NCBI GenBank assembly: GCA_035544895.1
Contig: DASZZM010000096.1
Span: 71,253 to 135,252 of the forward strand
Length of the DNA stretch: 64,000 nt
Direction of reading: 5' to 3'
Source of the DNA: JASLEW01 sp035544895
GTDB lineage: Bacteria > Acidobacteriota > Thermoanaerobaculia > Multivoradales > UBA5704
Shown here: piece by piece, positions 43,624 to 52,036 of the stretch
Layout of the letters: every line of letters begins with the position of its first letter
How positions within the stretch are numbered: position 1 is the first letter of the stretch
Translations under genes and position numbers: made by a program
Notes under the pieces: generated by a model
What the model was told of the DNA's origin: nothing
The model's database searches: none
Seen by the model: only the letters and a program-made list of their open reading frames with translations

Positions 43624-44133
43624 ATGGCGGTGAAGTCGGAGTTAGAGCCGTACACGATTCCGGCGGATACGGTGATCGGGCATGTGCACCTCAAGGTCGC
43701 GGATCTCGAACGGGCGGTGCAGTTCTATTGCCAGGTGCTCGGCTTCGAGGTGACATCGCGGTACGGGCGGCAGGCGGCGTTCGTCGCGGCGGGGGAGTAT
43801 CACCATCACATCGGGCTCAATACCTGGGAGAGCCGAGGCGGCTCGCCGCCCCCGCCGGGCTCGACCGGCCTTTATCACGTGGCGATCCGCTATCCGACGC
43901 GGCCGGCGCTCGCGGCCGCCGTGCGCCGGATTCTGTCGGCGGGGGTGCGGCTGCAGGGCGCGGCGGACCACGGGGTGAGCGAGGCCGTCTACCTGAGCGA
44001 TCCGGACGGGAACGGCCTGGAGCTCTACTGGGACAAGCCGCGCGAGCAGTGGCCGCGGGGGCCCGACGGCTCGCTGGCGATGGCGGCCGACCCCCTGGAC
44101 CTCGACGAGCTGCTACGCGGCGCGGAGACCTGA
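43624..44133 (+). CDS. VOC-family dioxygenase/glyoxalase-like protein
   Basis: 169 aa. Two betaalphabetabetabeta modules of the vicinal oxygen chelate fold: IGHVHLKVADLERAVQFYCQ with a metal-ligand His, LYHVAIRYPTRP with the second His, and the closing VYLSDPDGNGLELYWDK with Glu. This resembles catechol-2,3-dioxygenase-like (CatE-type) proteins; a ring-cleaving or glyoxalase activity cannot be told apart by eye. ATG 43624 has a strong GAGGTGAGAGGAG leader. It is transcribed divergently from the DMFA2 gene. Confidence 0.88.
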   Translation: MAVKSELEPYTIPADTVIGHVHLKVADLERAVQFYCQVLGFEVTSRYGRQAAFVAAGEYHHHIGLNTWESRGGSPPPPGSTGLYHVAIRYPTRPALAAAVRRILSAGVRLQGAADHGVSEAVYLSDPDGNGLELYWDKPREQWPRGPDGSLAMAADPLDLDELLRGAET

Positions 44134-44245
44134 CTGGCCGAACTGACGATACGGGGCGCGGCCCGCGGCACCTGGCGAAGCCGCCAGCCACCGCGGGCCG
44201 CGAGATGAAGAGCGCCCGACCGCCGAAGCGCCGGAGCGCCGGAGC

Positions 44246-44324
44246 GCCGGGTAGGGACCCGGCGCTTCCAATCAGACTGCCCGGCGCTTCCAATCAGACT
44301 CACCGGCGCTTCCAATCAGACTGC
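44246..44324 (+). repeat. Palindromic repeat core plus three perfect-register 22-bp tandem units
   Basis: One CGGGTAGGGACCCGG core is followed by three 22-bp units (44259-44280, 44281-44302, 44303-44324), each starting CCGGCGCTTCCAATCAGACT and differing only in the last two bases. It fills the space between the VOC gene and the end of the PKD gene. The period is not a multiple of three. Confidence 0.85.
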
Positions 44325-44325
44325 C

Positions 44326-47300
44326 CTATTTGCCGACCGAGACCCCCACCTTCGCCGAGTTGGTGCTCGCGGCGCCGCGTGAATCGGTGACGGTCAGGCG
44401 AGCTACGAAGCTGCCGGCCTTCGCATAGGTGTGGCTGATCGTCGCCCCCGCTTGCGTCACCGGCACGCTGCCGTCGCCGAAGTTGAAAGTGTAGGAGGCC
44501 ACGGTGTCGATGCCGGTGTCGGGGTCGCTCGACCTCGAGCCATCGAAGGCCACGGCGAGCGGCGCCTTGCCCGAGGTCGGCTTGGCGGTCAGCACCGCCG
44601 TGGGCGGATGGTTCGGCGCGCAGGAGAGGTTGCCCTGCACCGTGTAGCTGGCGCCGCTGGTGGAATCGACGGTTTCCAGCAGGCCGCTGCCCGCGCCGCC
44701 GACCAGGAGCTCGGTCACGCCCTGCACGGCCGTAAGCGCCGTGCCCGGCCCGAAGCTCGCCGTGAAGGGTTGCAGCGTGCTGCCCGTCGGCGGTTTGTAT
44801 GACAGAGGCGCGGCGGTGTTGAGCCGGAAGATGATCTGGTTGCCGGCCGCGTCGAAGGCCCCGGTCACCGGGGCGCAGCTGGTCGCCGTGTGGCTGCACT
44901 GGCTGGTCTCGGTCCGCGCGCTCGGCGTCGTGGTGTCGGTGTAGCCGTAGTTGAACTCCCCCGTCGGCAGGACGGTGGTGTCGAAGGAGACGAAGAACGT
45001 CTGCGAGTTGCCGTTGCCGTCCTTGGCAATCCAGCTCACCTTCCAGATCGAGTTGGGCTGCGGCACGGCCGGTGTCTGGCCGAGGTTGGCGAGCTTGAGG
45101 GTGAAGGTGATCGACTTGTCGGCGACGCCGGTGAAAGGCTCCGCCACGTCCAGCTCGGTGATGTCGAGCTCCTGGTTGGCGTCAGGGCCGCCGACCTGGT
45201 CGCCGGTGGCGTCGGTGACCAACGTGATGCCGGGCAGGGCGCAGGCGGTCTGCACCGGCGGCGGATTGGTGACCGTCACCTCGCCGCACGAGCCGCTCAT
45301 GCCAATGGCGTTGACCGCCCTGACTTTGTAGAAATAGTTCGTATTGGCCTTGGCCTTGGTATCGATGAACTTCGCCTTCGACGCGCCGATGCCGGCCAGC
45401 AGCGTCTCCTGGTCCGGGACGGTACTGCGATAGATCTTGTAGCCGGTGAGGGGCGAGCCGCCGTCGTCCGGAACGTTCCAGGTCACCGTGACTCCTTTTG
45501 GACCGCGCAGCGCCGAGATCAGGCGCGGCGCGCCGGGGACCAGGGGCTCGAGCGAATCGTTGGCCGCGAACAGGCGCTTGCCGCCGGATTGCCGGATGAT
45601 GGTGTCGAGGGCGCTGCGCGAGGAGTCGGGGGTCGAGGCCGCGGTGCAGCCCGGGGCCACGCAGCCCCGCGCCATGACGCCGAGCAGCCTGCCGTCCTTG
45701 TCGAGTGTGGCGTCGTTGAAGTCGAGCATGTTGCGGCAGGCGTTGCTGCCGCCGCGCATCCAGATGCAGCCGATCTGCACCGGCTGGTCGGGCGTTGCGT
45801 CGGCCAGGCCCCAGGTGGCGCCGCCGTCGTAGGTGCTGGCGATGTAGGCGTGCCAGGTGCCGGTGAAGGTCGCGGCCTGGAAGTCGCCCGCGGTCGGCGT
45901 GCCGAGGAAGAACATCATGGCGCGGTTGTCGTCGCCGGCGACCGTCTCGGGGAAGACGCAGTTCTGGATGCCGGCCGGGGCGCCGACGTCGAAGGCCGTG
46001 CCCCAGGTTGTGCCCTGGTCGTGCGAGACGGCGACCTTGGGATGGCCGTCACCGTCGCAATAGCCGAGATAGACGGTGTTGCTGGCCTGTCCCGCGGGCT
46101 TGCCGACGTCGTTGAGCCCGGTTGCCACCGAAGGATCGCTGTCGCCGGGCGAGCTGCCCGGAACGACTCGCACGGCCCAGGTGATGCCGTTGTCGGTGGA
46201 AACGGCGACACCGGCGCCGATGGTGTTCGGGGAGGTGCACTCCCGGCTGGGCAGGTACACGGTCCCGTCGGGCGCCACCTTGATGTGGCCGTGGATGCCG
46301 CCGCATTCGGTCGTGTAGGCGGTCACCGCGGGGCCGAAGGTCAGTCCGCCGTCGTCGCTGCGCGCGCAGAAGGCCGGCGCGAACAGCAGGGCCCCGGGAT
46401 CCTGGGCGCAGTAGTACACCGCGTGCGGATAGGCCGGAGCGGGAGGCGTGGGAATCGGCGCGTGGTAGGGGCCGCCGCCCAGGCTCTGATGGTCGGAGCC
46501 GCCGGGGTGGCTGCAGCCGTCGTTGGGGATCCAGGTGGCGCCGTCGTCGTCGGTGTGGGAGCTCAGGCTGCAGCCGGTGGTGAAGCGCACGATGTCCGAT
46601 ATCAGCTGCGAGGTGAAGGTCCGGCCGGTCTCGTGGTCGGTGAACATGATCGGGTCGAAGCTGGTGACGCCGGTCAGGTCGTTGCGCTGCTGCCAGGTGT
46701 CGGTGGCCGGCGACGAGCAGTCGTTGAAGGTGGTGAACAGGGTGTTGGTGTAGGACTGCGTGGCCACGACGCCTGTGGCCCAGTGAGCGCCGATCGACGG
46801 CTCGCCGGCGTCGGTTCCCAGGCCGCCCGGGGCCTGGTAGACCTGGAAGCGCGCCGCCGGGCCTGTCGGCGGCGAGTTTTCCGCCGGGATCGGCTCGAGC
46901 CAGATCTTGATGGTGAAGCTCTGCCCCTGGGGATCGAACTCGACGACCCGGATGTCGTAGGTGCCGTTGCTGGCCGGAAAAGTCGTGATCTCGGGATCGA
47001 AGGCGGTCGCCGACTGGGCGATCGTGGTCGACCCTTGCAGGATGTAGAGATCGAAGTCCGAGTCCGCTTCGTGGTTGGGCCATTCCATGGTGACTTTGAC
47101 CCGCTTGGTGGCCGTCGTCTGCGCCGTGACGCTGACGGTCAGCGGGGTCTCGTCGCAGGGGTCGGTGGCATCGCAGACCACCGGGCCGCCGGTGACCACG
47201 TTGAGCAGGTTGGGGACGAAGAACGGACCCGCCGAGTAGGTGACCGGGTTGGTTACGTCGTTGGCATCGGTGAGGGTGACCGCCGGAGATGCCCAGGCCG

Positions 47301-47379
47301 CCGCGCCGCCGAGGCCGAGCAGCAGGAACGACGCCACCCCGGCGACCGCCGCTCTCGAGGTGAGTTTCCGCAAGTTCAT
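44326..47379 (-). CDS. Secreted BNR/sialidase-like protein with FN3 and PKD domains
   Basis: 1,017 aa. A signal peptide (AAVAGVASFLLLGLGGAAAWA) is followed by a pre-peptidase-C-like beta domain (~60-165; DFDLYILQGSTTI). A BNR/Asp-box propeller region (~185-600) shows repeats such as SDDGGLTFGPA, STDNGITWA, SHDQGTTWG and STYDGGATWG. An FN3 domain (~630-715; PGAPRLISALRGPKGVTVTW), an unassigned beta domain (~725-915) and a C-terminal PKD domain (~920-1015; FNFGDGSVPVTQ) follow. It is probably an extracellular glycan-binding or glycosidase-like protein, but I cannot confirm catalytic residues. ATG 47379 has GGGAGA upstream. Confidence 0.85.
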   Translation of the reverse strand: MNLRKLTSRAAVAGVASFLLLGLGGAAAWASPAVTLTDANDVTNPVTYSAGPFFVPNLLNVVTGGPVVCDATDPCDETPLTVSVTAQTTATKRVKVTMEWPNHEADSDFDLYILQGSTTIAQSATAFDPEITTFPASNGTYDIRVVEFDPQGQSFTIKIWLEPIPAENSPPTGPAARFQVYQAPGGLGTDAGEPSIGAHWATGVVATQSYTNTLFTTFNDCSSPATDTWQQRNDLTGVTSFDPIMFTDHETGRTFTSQLISDIVRFTTGCSLSSHTDDDGATWIPNDGCSHPGGSDHQSLGGGPYHAPIPTPPAPAYPHAVYYCAQDPGALLFAPAFCARSDDGGLTFGPAVTAYTTECGGIHGHIKVAPDGTVYLPSRECTSPNTIGAGVAVSTDNGITWAVRVVPGSSPGDSDPSVATGLNDVGKPAGQASNTVYLGYCDGDGHPKVAVSHDQGTTWGTAFDVGAPAGIQNCVFPETVAGDDNRAMMFFLGTPTAGDFQAATFTGTWHAYIASTYDGGATWGLADATPDQPVQIGCIWMRGGSNACRNMLDFNDATLDKDGRLLGVMARGCVAPGCTAASTPDSSRSALDTIIRQSGGKRLFAANDSLEPLVPGAPRLISALRGPKGVTVTWNVPDDGGSPLTGYKIYRSTVPDQETLLAGIGASKAKFIDTKAKANTNYFYKVRAVNAIGMSGSCGEVTVTNPPPVQTACALPGITLVTDATGDQVGGPDANQELDITELDVAEPFTGVADKSITFTLKLANLGQTPAVPQPNSIWKVSWIAKDGNGNSQTFFVSFDTTVLPTGEFNYGYTDTTTPSARTETSQCSHTATSCAPVTGAFDAAGNQIIFRLNTAAPLSYKPPTGSTLQPFTASFGPGTALTAVQGVTELLVGGAGSGLLETVDSTSGASYTVQGNLSCAPNHPPTAVLTAKPTSGKAPLAVAFDGSRSSDPDTGIDTVASYTFNFGDGSVPVTQAGATISHTYAKAGSFVARLTVTDSRGAASTNSAKVGVSVGK

Positions 47380-47534
47380 TGGCTTGATCTCCCACAGAGT
47401 TCAACGGTTGACCTGCCGGCCGCAGGGGGCCCCGGCTCACAACGTTGCCGGTGCACTGCCACCTGGCCGTGCCGCCATCCCACAGACCGCTGGCAGAGAG
47501 GTTACGAGAAGGCCGAGATGCTTGGGAATAGGTG

Positions 47535-47555
47535 AAAACCCCTATTTTTCAGGGG
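47535..47555 (-). terminator. Weak rho-independent terminator
   Basis: On the minus strand a 5-bp stem CCCCT/AGGGG encloses GAAAAAT and is followed by TTTT. It lies 8 bp after the stop of the small peptide gene and upstream of the BNR/PKD gene. Confidence 0.45.
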
Positions 47556-47563
47556 AAAAACAC

Positions 47564-47674
47564 TCAGGCGGGGCGGGGGGAGGGGGGGAGGCCGGCGGGC
47601 GGCGGGCGGCGGGGGACTGGGCGGGGCACTTCCACGAGGATCACGAGGGCCGCGAGAACACGATGCTTGTCCAT
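47564..47674 (-). CDS. Candidate small hydrophobic peptide
   Basis: 36 codons from ATG 47674, directly preceded by an excellent AAAGGAGAGATC ribosome site. The peptide starts MDKHRVLAALVILVEV, like a short membrane or signal sequence, and ends in a Pro/Arg tail read from a G-rich DNA tract. A terminator-like hairpin follows 8 bp after the stop. It could be a real small protein, or the 5' remnant of a longer secreted protein broken by slippage in the G-rich tract. Only the translation signals support it. Confidence 0.35.
   Translation of the reverse strand: MDKHRVLAALVILVEVPRPVPRRPPPAGLPPSPRPA
47567..47627 (+). other. G-rich tract with G-quadruplex potential
   Basis: About 60 bp on the plus strand with at least six runs of three to seven G separated by short loops, which satisfies the usual intramolecular quadruplex pattern. 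It lies in a gene-poor stretch (47380-47867) that otherwise holds only the small peptide frame and two hairpins. Confidence 0.6.
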
Positions 47675-47812
47675 GATCTCTCCTTTCGACGGACTCTCAT
47701 TTGCGAGCCCGTCAAGAAGAGCAGTGCGCCGGGCAGATGATTCGTGCCGAGAGCAGTCTTCGTCCCGCTGAAGCGTCAACGGTGGTGGGCTGGTAGCGGT
47801 TTTAGTGCGGTA

Positions 47813-47836
47813 GGCGGCGCCCCGGAAGGCGCCGCC
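47813..47836 (-). other. Perfect 9-bp-stem hairpin after the subtilase gene
   Basis: GGCGGCGCC and GGCGCCGCC flank a 6-nt loop, 32 bp downstream of the subtilase stop. No T-run follows on either strand, so it is more likely an mRNA 3'-end stabiliser or factor-dependent terminator than an intrinsic one. Confidence 0.5.
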
Positions 47837-47867
47837 CTGAAAGGACCAAGCTGGATTTCTCCCCAGC

Positions 47868-49535
47868 TCAGTTATTGCACTGGCCGTCGCAAGGCGGCGG
47901 TGTCGAGCTCTGCTTGACGACCGTGCCCGTCGTGGTGTGAGTCAGGGTCGGAGAGCCGCCCGTCCCGGTCACCGTGAACGAATAGGTCCCGGCCGCGGTC
48001 GAAGCGCCCACCGTCAGGGTGAGGGTAGAGGAGCTCCCGGTCGTCGATGCCGGGTTGAAGCTGCCCGAGGTCCCGGCCGGCAGGCCGCTCACCGACAGCG
48101 AGACGGCCGCGCTGAAGCCGTTGGTGCGCGTGATGGTAACGGTATAGGTGGCCGTGCCTCCGGTCGCGGGCACCGTCACCGAAGAGGGGCTGATCGAGAG
48201 CGAGAAATCGGGAGTGGGCGGCGGCGGCGGCCCGCCGCACCCGGGGATGCCTTTGCAGACGTTGAGCCGTCCTCCGGTCACCGTCCTGCCCGAGAGGCTC
48301 GGGATGGCGTCGACGCTGGTGAGCAGCTTGCTCTTGAGCTGCGCCGTGGTCAGCGTGCTCTTCGACAGGATGAGCGCCGCGGCGCCGGAGACGTGGGGCG
48401 TGGCCATCGAGGTGCCGCTCAGGTACTGGTAGAGATTGCCGGGCTGGCACGACAGCACGTCGACGCCCGGAGCGCCGAGGTGGACCGTGGCGGCGCCGTA
48501 GTTCGAGAACGACGCCAGACCGTCGTTGTTGTCGGTGGCGGCCACCGCCACGACGTTGGGCGCGTTGTAGTTCGAGGGATAGTTGGGAGTGACGTCGTTG
48601 TTCGAGGACGCGTTTCCGGCCGCGGCGACGAACAGGATGTCGTTGGCGTTGGCCTTGTTGATCTCGTCGAGCAGCGCCTGGGAGAACCCGCCTCCGCCCC
48701 AGCTGTTCGACAGGACGCGGACGTTGACGCCGGCGATCTTGGCGGTGACCGCGAAGTCGATGGCGGTGATGGCGTCCGCGGTGGTGCCGCTGCCGGACGA
48801 ATCCAGGAACTTGAGCCCCATGATCTTGGTCGTCCAGTTCACCCCGACCACGCCCAGGGAGTTGTTGCCGACGGCGCCGATGGTCCCCGAGACATGGGTG
48901 CCATGGTAGTGGTCGTCCCTGGGATCGCAGACCCTGGTGATGGCGTTGTACCCGTGCGTCCCGGCGGCGCAGCCGCCAACCCCGCCCGGGTTGCTCCACA
49001 CGTTGGCCGCGAGGTCGGAATGGGTGTAGTCGATCCCGGTGTCGACCACTCCGACCACCACGCTCGCGGTGCCGGTGGTCACGGTCCAAGCCGGCTCCGC
49101 CTTGATGTCGGCCCCCGCCGTGCCGGGCACGCCGAGAATGGTTTGCCCGGTGTTCCTCAGGCCCCACAGCTCACCGAACCGCGGGTCGTTCGGTATCGTG
49201 CTGGTGTGGACGATGTAATTGGGTTCTGCGTAAAGGACGCCGGGATGCCTGCCCAGCTCGTTCACCAGCTGTTCGGCCGTCTTCGAGCGCGAGCGGATGC
49301 GGCGGATGACGCCGCCCGCCACCTGGGCGACCTCGTCGTCGCGGTCGGCATTGGCCGTCGACTCGATGTCGCCCAGCTGCTGGTTGTCGACCGTGTGCGC
49401 CACCTTGACCAGGACCTCGTCCGGCACCTTCGGCGGCCCATTCGCCGCCCACGCCGCCGCGCTCCCCGCGACCACCGCGAGAGCGAGGACGAGCAGTTTG
49501 ACGATGCGACCTGTGGACAGACCACGCGTGCGCAT
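47868..49535 (-). CDS. Secreted subtilisin-like (S8) serine protease
   Basis: 555 aa. A signal peptide (IVKLLVLALAVVAGSAAAWA), an I9-like propeptide (~35-110; EVLVKVAHTVDNQQL) and the S8 catalytic domain (~125-420) are followed by a Pro linker and a C-terminal Ig-like beta domain (~440-540; FSLSISPSSVTVPATGGTA). Triad: Asp in VVDTGIDYTHSD, His in HGTHVSGTIG and Ser in SGTSMATPHVSG. ATG 49535 has AAAAGGAGGAACTGT upstream. It shares exported status and strand with the BNR/PKD protein, but the long gap and hairpins between them argue for separate transcripts. Confidence 0.95.
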   Translation of the reverse strand: MRTRGLSTGRIVKLLVLALAVVAGSAAAWAANGPPKVPDEVLVKVAHTVDNQQLGDIESTANADRDDEVAQVAGGVIRRIRSRSKTAEQLVNELGRHPGVLYAEPNYIVHTSTIPNDPRFGELWGLRNTGQTILGVPGTAGADIKAEPAWTVTTGTASVVVGVVDTGIDYTHSDLAANVWSNPGGVGGCAAGTHGYNAITRVCDPRDDHYHGTHVSGTIGAVGNNSLGVVGVNWTTKIMGLKFLDSSGSGTTADAITAIDFAVTAKIAGVNVRVLSNSWGGGGFSQALLDEINKANANDILFVAAAGNASSNNDVTPNYPSNYNAPNVVAVAATDNNDGLASFSNYGAATVHLGAPGVDVLSCQPGNLYQYLSGTSMATPHVSGAAALILSKSTLTTAQLKSKLLTSVDAIPSLSGRTVTGGRLNVCKGIPGCGGPPPPPTPDFSLSISPSSVTVPATGGTATYTVTITRTNGFSAAVSLSVSGLPAGTSGSFNPASTTGSSSTLTLTVGASTAAGTYSFTVTGTGGSPTLTHTTTGTVVKQSSTPPPCDGQCNN

Positions 49536-49753
49536 ACAGTTCCTCCTTTTCCTGGATTCGATCCAGACGTGCTACGTGAGTGGGACCCCCAACCAATTAA
49601 AGAGGTGCAATAAATTGAATGAACCGAGACTCCCCACCCTCCCGCGAGTCACCTGAAGGTTCGCGATCTCGCGCCGAAGAATCGCGGTCCCGCAGTGGAG
49701 AGAACGTCCTGGGCCAGGCTGTTTTCGTTTCGTGCCGAAGTGTTAGCGGTGGT

Positions 49754-49874
49754 GGGCCGCAGGATGTCCCCCGCAGGGTCCCCTTTGTCTGGCGGCGCGG
49801 GATTCCTTATCTGGGGCCGAAGTGGTGAATGCGCCGCCGACAAAGGGGACCCTGCGGGGGACATCCTGCGGCCC
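49754..49874. repeat. 121-bp inverted-repeat element (44/45-bp arms), MITE-like
   Basis: The left arm (49754-49798) and right arm (49831-49874) are reverse complements over 44 bp with a single extra base in the left arm, around a 32-bp loop. No transposase gene lies inside. It sits in the 420-bp gap 49536-49955 between the rex end and the subtilase start, which holds no other gene I can support. It could be a small non-autonomous mobile element or a very stable RNA hairpin. Confidence 0.75.
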
Positions 49875-49955
49875 TTGAACCGGTAGCGGCTACAGAGCGG
49901 TCCTAAAGCGACCTGCGGGGAAGGTTCTGCGGGGCTGAAGGGGAGGGAGTTGGCT

Positions 49956-50594
49956 TTAGCCCGTGGAGGGCGTCTTCAGGAAGAAGGCCAGCTCTTCGAG
50001 GTTGATGCGCAGGTCGACGTTTTTGAGCGGTACTCCCGGGCGGGGTTTGACGCGGATGGGGGCGAAGTTGAGGACGCCGCGGATGCCGGCGTCGGCCAGG
50101 GCGTCGTAGTAGTGCTGGGCCACCACGTCGGGCACCGTCAAGACGCCGATCACCGCGCCCGAGCCGCGCACCACCTGGGCGAGCTCGGAGGCGGGACGGA
50201 CCGTGAAGCCGGCGACCTCGCGGCCGACCTTGCCCGGGTCGTTGTCGACCCCCGCCACCACCTCGAAGGCGCCGCGGTTGAAGCCCAGGTAGCGGGCCAG
50301 CGCGCTCCCCAGGTTGCCCATTCCGACGATCACCATCGGGTAGCTGCGGTCGAGCCCGAGCAGAGTGTCGAGATGATCGGCCAGCTCGGCGATCTCGTAG
50401 CCGACGCCGCGGATGCCGAACTCGCCGAACTGCGCCAGGTCCTTGCGAATCTGGGTGGCCGACAGGTGGAAGCGCTGCGCCATCGCCTGCGAGGAGATGC
50501 GCCGCAGCCCGAGCTCCTGGAGCTGACGGAGGCAGCGCAGGTAGAAAGAGAGCCGGTTGAGGGTGAGAGGAGAGATCTCCTCCGGCTCGGTCAC
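49956..50594 (-). CDS. rex: Redox-sensing transcriptional repressor Rex
   Basis: 212 aa. Rex binds DNA when NAD+ dominates and lets go when NADH rises. The N-terminal winged helix (~10-80) contains RISSQAMAQRFHLSATQIRKD and the family hallmark FGEFGIRGVGY. The Rossmann domain (~85-205) has VGMGNLGSAL for NAD(H) binding and the domain-swapped C-terminal helix. GTG 50594 overlaps the nuoN stop (GTGA); an ATG at 50621 would lie inside nuoN. It is the last gene of the complex I operon, and a Rex-like operator stands before nuoA. Confidence 0.95.
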   Translation of the reverse strand: MTEPEEISPLTLNRLSFYLRCLRQLQELGLRRISSQAMAQRFHLSATQIRKDLAQFGEFGIRGVGYEIAELADHLDTLLGLDRSYPMVIVGMGNLGSALARYLGFNRGAFEVVAGVDNDPGKVGREVAGFTVRPASELAQVVRGSGAVIGVLTVPDVVAQHYYDALADAGIRGVLNFAPIRVKPRPGVPLKNVDLRINLEELAFFLKTPSTG

Positions 50595-52036
50595 CTCGTG
50601 CCGGTCGCCCCGATCAGCCATTGCAACAGGTCCGCCGGCCACAAGCCGAGCAGCAAAGTGCCGAGGGCGGCAAGCACGGCCGCGGCGCGGCCCCAGCCGT
50701 CGATCAGCAAGCCCTCGGGCTCGCGGCTCTCCGCCTTCATGTAGAGCACGTAAATGACACGCAGGTAGTAGAAGACTCCGACCAGGCTGGTGACGACTCC
50801 GAGCACCGCCAGGCGGACGTGGCCCTCCGAGATCGCCTGCAAGAACACCAGGTACTTGCCGAAAAACCCCATGGTCGGCGGGATGCCCGCGAGCGACAGC
50901 ATGCAGATCGCCAGGCAGCCGCCGAGCAGCGGAAAGCGGTAGCCCCAGCCCGCGAGCTCGCCGATCAGGTGCTGCTCGCCGGGCCGCCGGTAGAGCATGG
51001 CGACCACGGCAAAGGCGCCGGCGTTCATCAGCACGTAGGCGAGCAGGTAGACGAAGACGGCGTTGAGCGAGTCGCGGTCGAGAGTGACCAGCGCCAGCAG
51101 CAGGTAACCCATGTGGGCGATACCCGAATAGGCCAGCATCCGCTTGATGTCGCGCTGCGCCAGCGCGAGAAGGTTCCCGGTCACCATCGAGAGCGCCGAC
51201 AGCAGGGCCACGACCTCGGACCAGCGCGCCGCGTTCGATCCCTGCGCCGTCACCGCCAGCAGGCGGTAGAGCACCAAGGCGCTCGCCACCTTGGGGGCCA
51301 CCGAGAAGAACGCGACGAAGGGCGACGGCGCGCCCTGGTAGGCGTCGGGCGACCAGGCGTGGAAGGGGACGAGGCTCATCTTGAAGCCGAAGGCGGTCAC
51401 CAGCAGCAGCAGCCCGAGGGATGCCGCCACCGTGACCCGGCCGGCGGCGAAGGCGGCGCCGATCGCGTCGAGTCGGGTCTGGCCGGTCGCGCCGTAGACC
51501 AGCGCTATGCCGTAGAGGGCGAAGGCGCTGACGAAGGCGCCCATCAAGAAGTACTTGATCGCCGCCTCCATCGACACCTTGACCCGCCGGTGATAGCCCG
51601 CCAGCGAATACAGGCAGAGCGACAGCAGCTCGAGCGCCAGGAAGATGGTCAGCAGCTCGTTGGCGCGCAGCATCAGCAGCAGCCCGGTGGCGCACCACAG
51701 GAGCAAGGCGTGGTACTCGCCGGCCAGGATGCCCTCGCGGCGCAAGTAGCCTTGCGAGGCGAGCAGGCAGAGGGCCGTGGCCGCCAGGACGGCTTGCGAG
51801 AAGGCCAGCGTCATCCGGCTGGTCTCGAGCAGGCCGCCGAAGGTGAGCGCCGGGTCGCTCGCCGCGGCGGTCCACGCCGCGCAGGCGCCCCACGCGGCGG
51901 CGGCGGTGGTGAGCAGGGCTATCCCCGTCCACGCCCGCCGGGCGCCGGGGAGCAGCGCGTCGAGCAGCAGGATGAGCACGCCCCCGGCGGTCAAGATCAG
52001 CTCGGGAAGCAAGCTCAACAGGTCGGCGCGGCTCAT
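50591..52036 (-). CDS. nuoN: NADH-quinone oxidoreductase subunit N
   Basis: 481 aa, about 14 TMs, one of the three antiporter-like proton-pumping subunits. The Lys in MEAAIKYFLMGAF, the VTAFGFKMSLVPFHAWSPD segment and KRMLAYSGIAHMGYLL are conserved antiporter signatures. ATG 52036 overlaps the nuoM stop (ATGA). Confidence 0.96.
   Translation of the reverse strand: MSRADLLSLLPELILTAGGVLILLLDALLPGARRAWTGIALLTTAAAAWGACAAWTAAASDPALTFGGLLETSRMTLAFSQAVLAATALCLLASQGYLRREGILAGEYHALLLWCATGLLLMLRANELLTIFLALELLSLCLYSLAGYHRRVKVSMEAAIKYFLMGAFVSAFALYGIALVYGATGQTRLDAIGAAFAAGRVTVAASLGLLLLVTAFGFKMSLVPFHAWSPDAYQGAPSPFVAFFSVAPKVASALVLYRLLAVTAQGSNAARWSEVVALLSALSMVTGNLLALAQRDIKRMLAYSGIAHMGYLLLALVTLDRDSLNAVFVYLLAYVLMNAGAFAVVAMLYRRPGEQHLIGELAGWGYRFPLLGGCLAICMLSLAGIPPTMGFFGKYLVFLQAISEGHVRLAVLGVVTSLVGVFYYLRVIYVLYMKAESREPEGLLIDGWGRAAAVLAALGTLLLGLWPADLLQWLIGATGTR

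Noticed and set aside
44259..44324. CRISPR-like array
   Set aside because: Units are contiguous 22-bp tandem repeats with no spacers and no cas genes.
49754..49874. Ordinary intrinsic terminator for rex or the subtilase
   Set aside because: The arms are far too long, there is no T-run, and it lies upstream of the subtilase and downstream of rex at over 80 bp.
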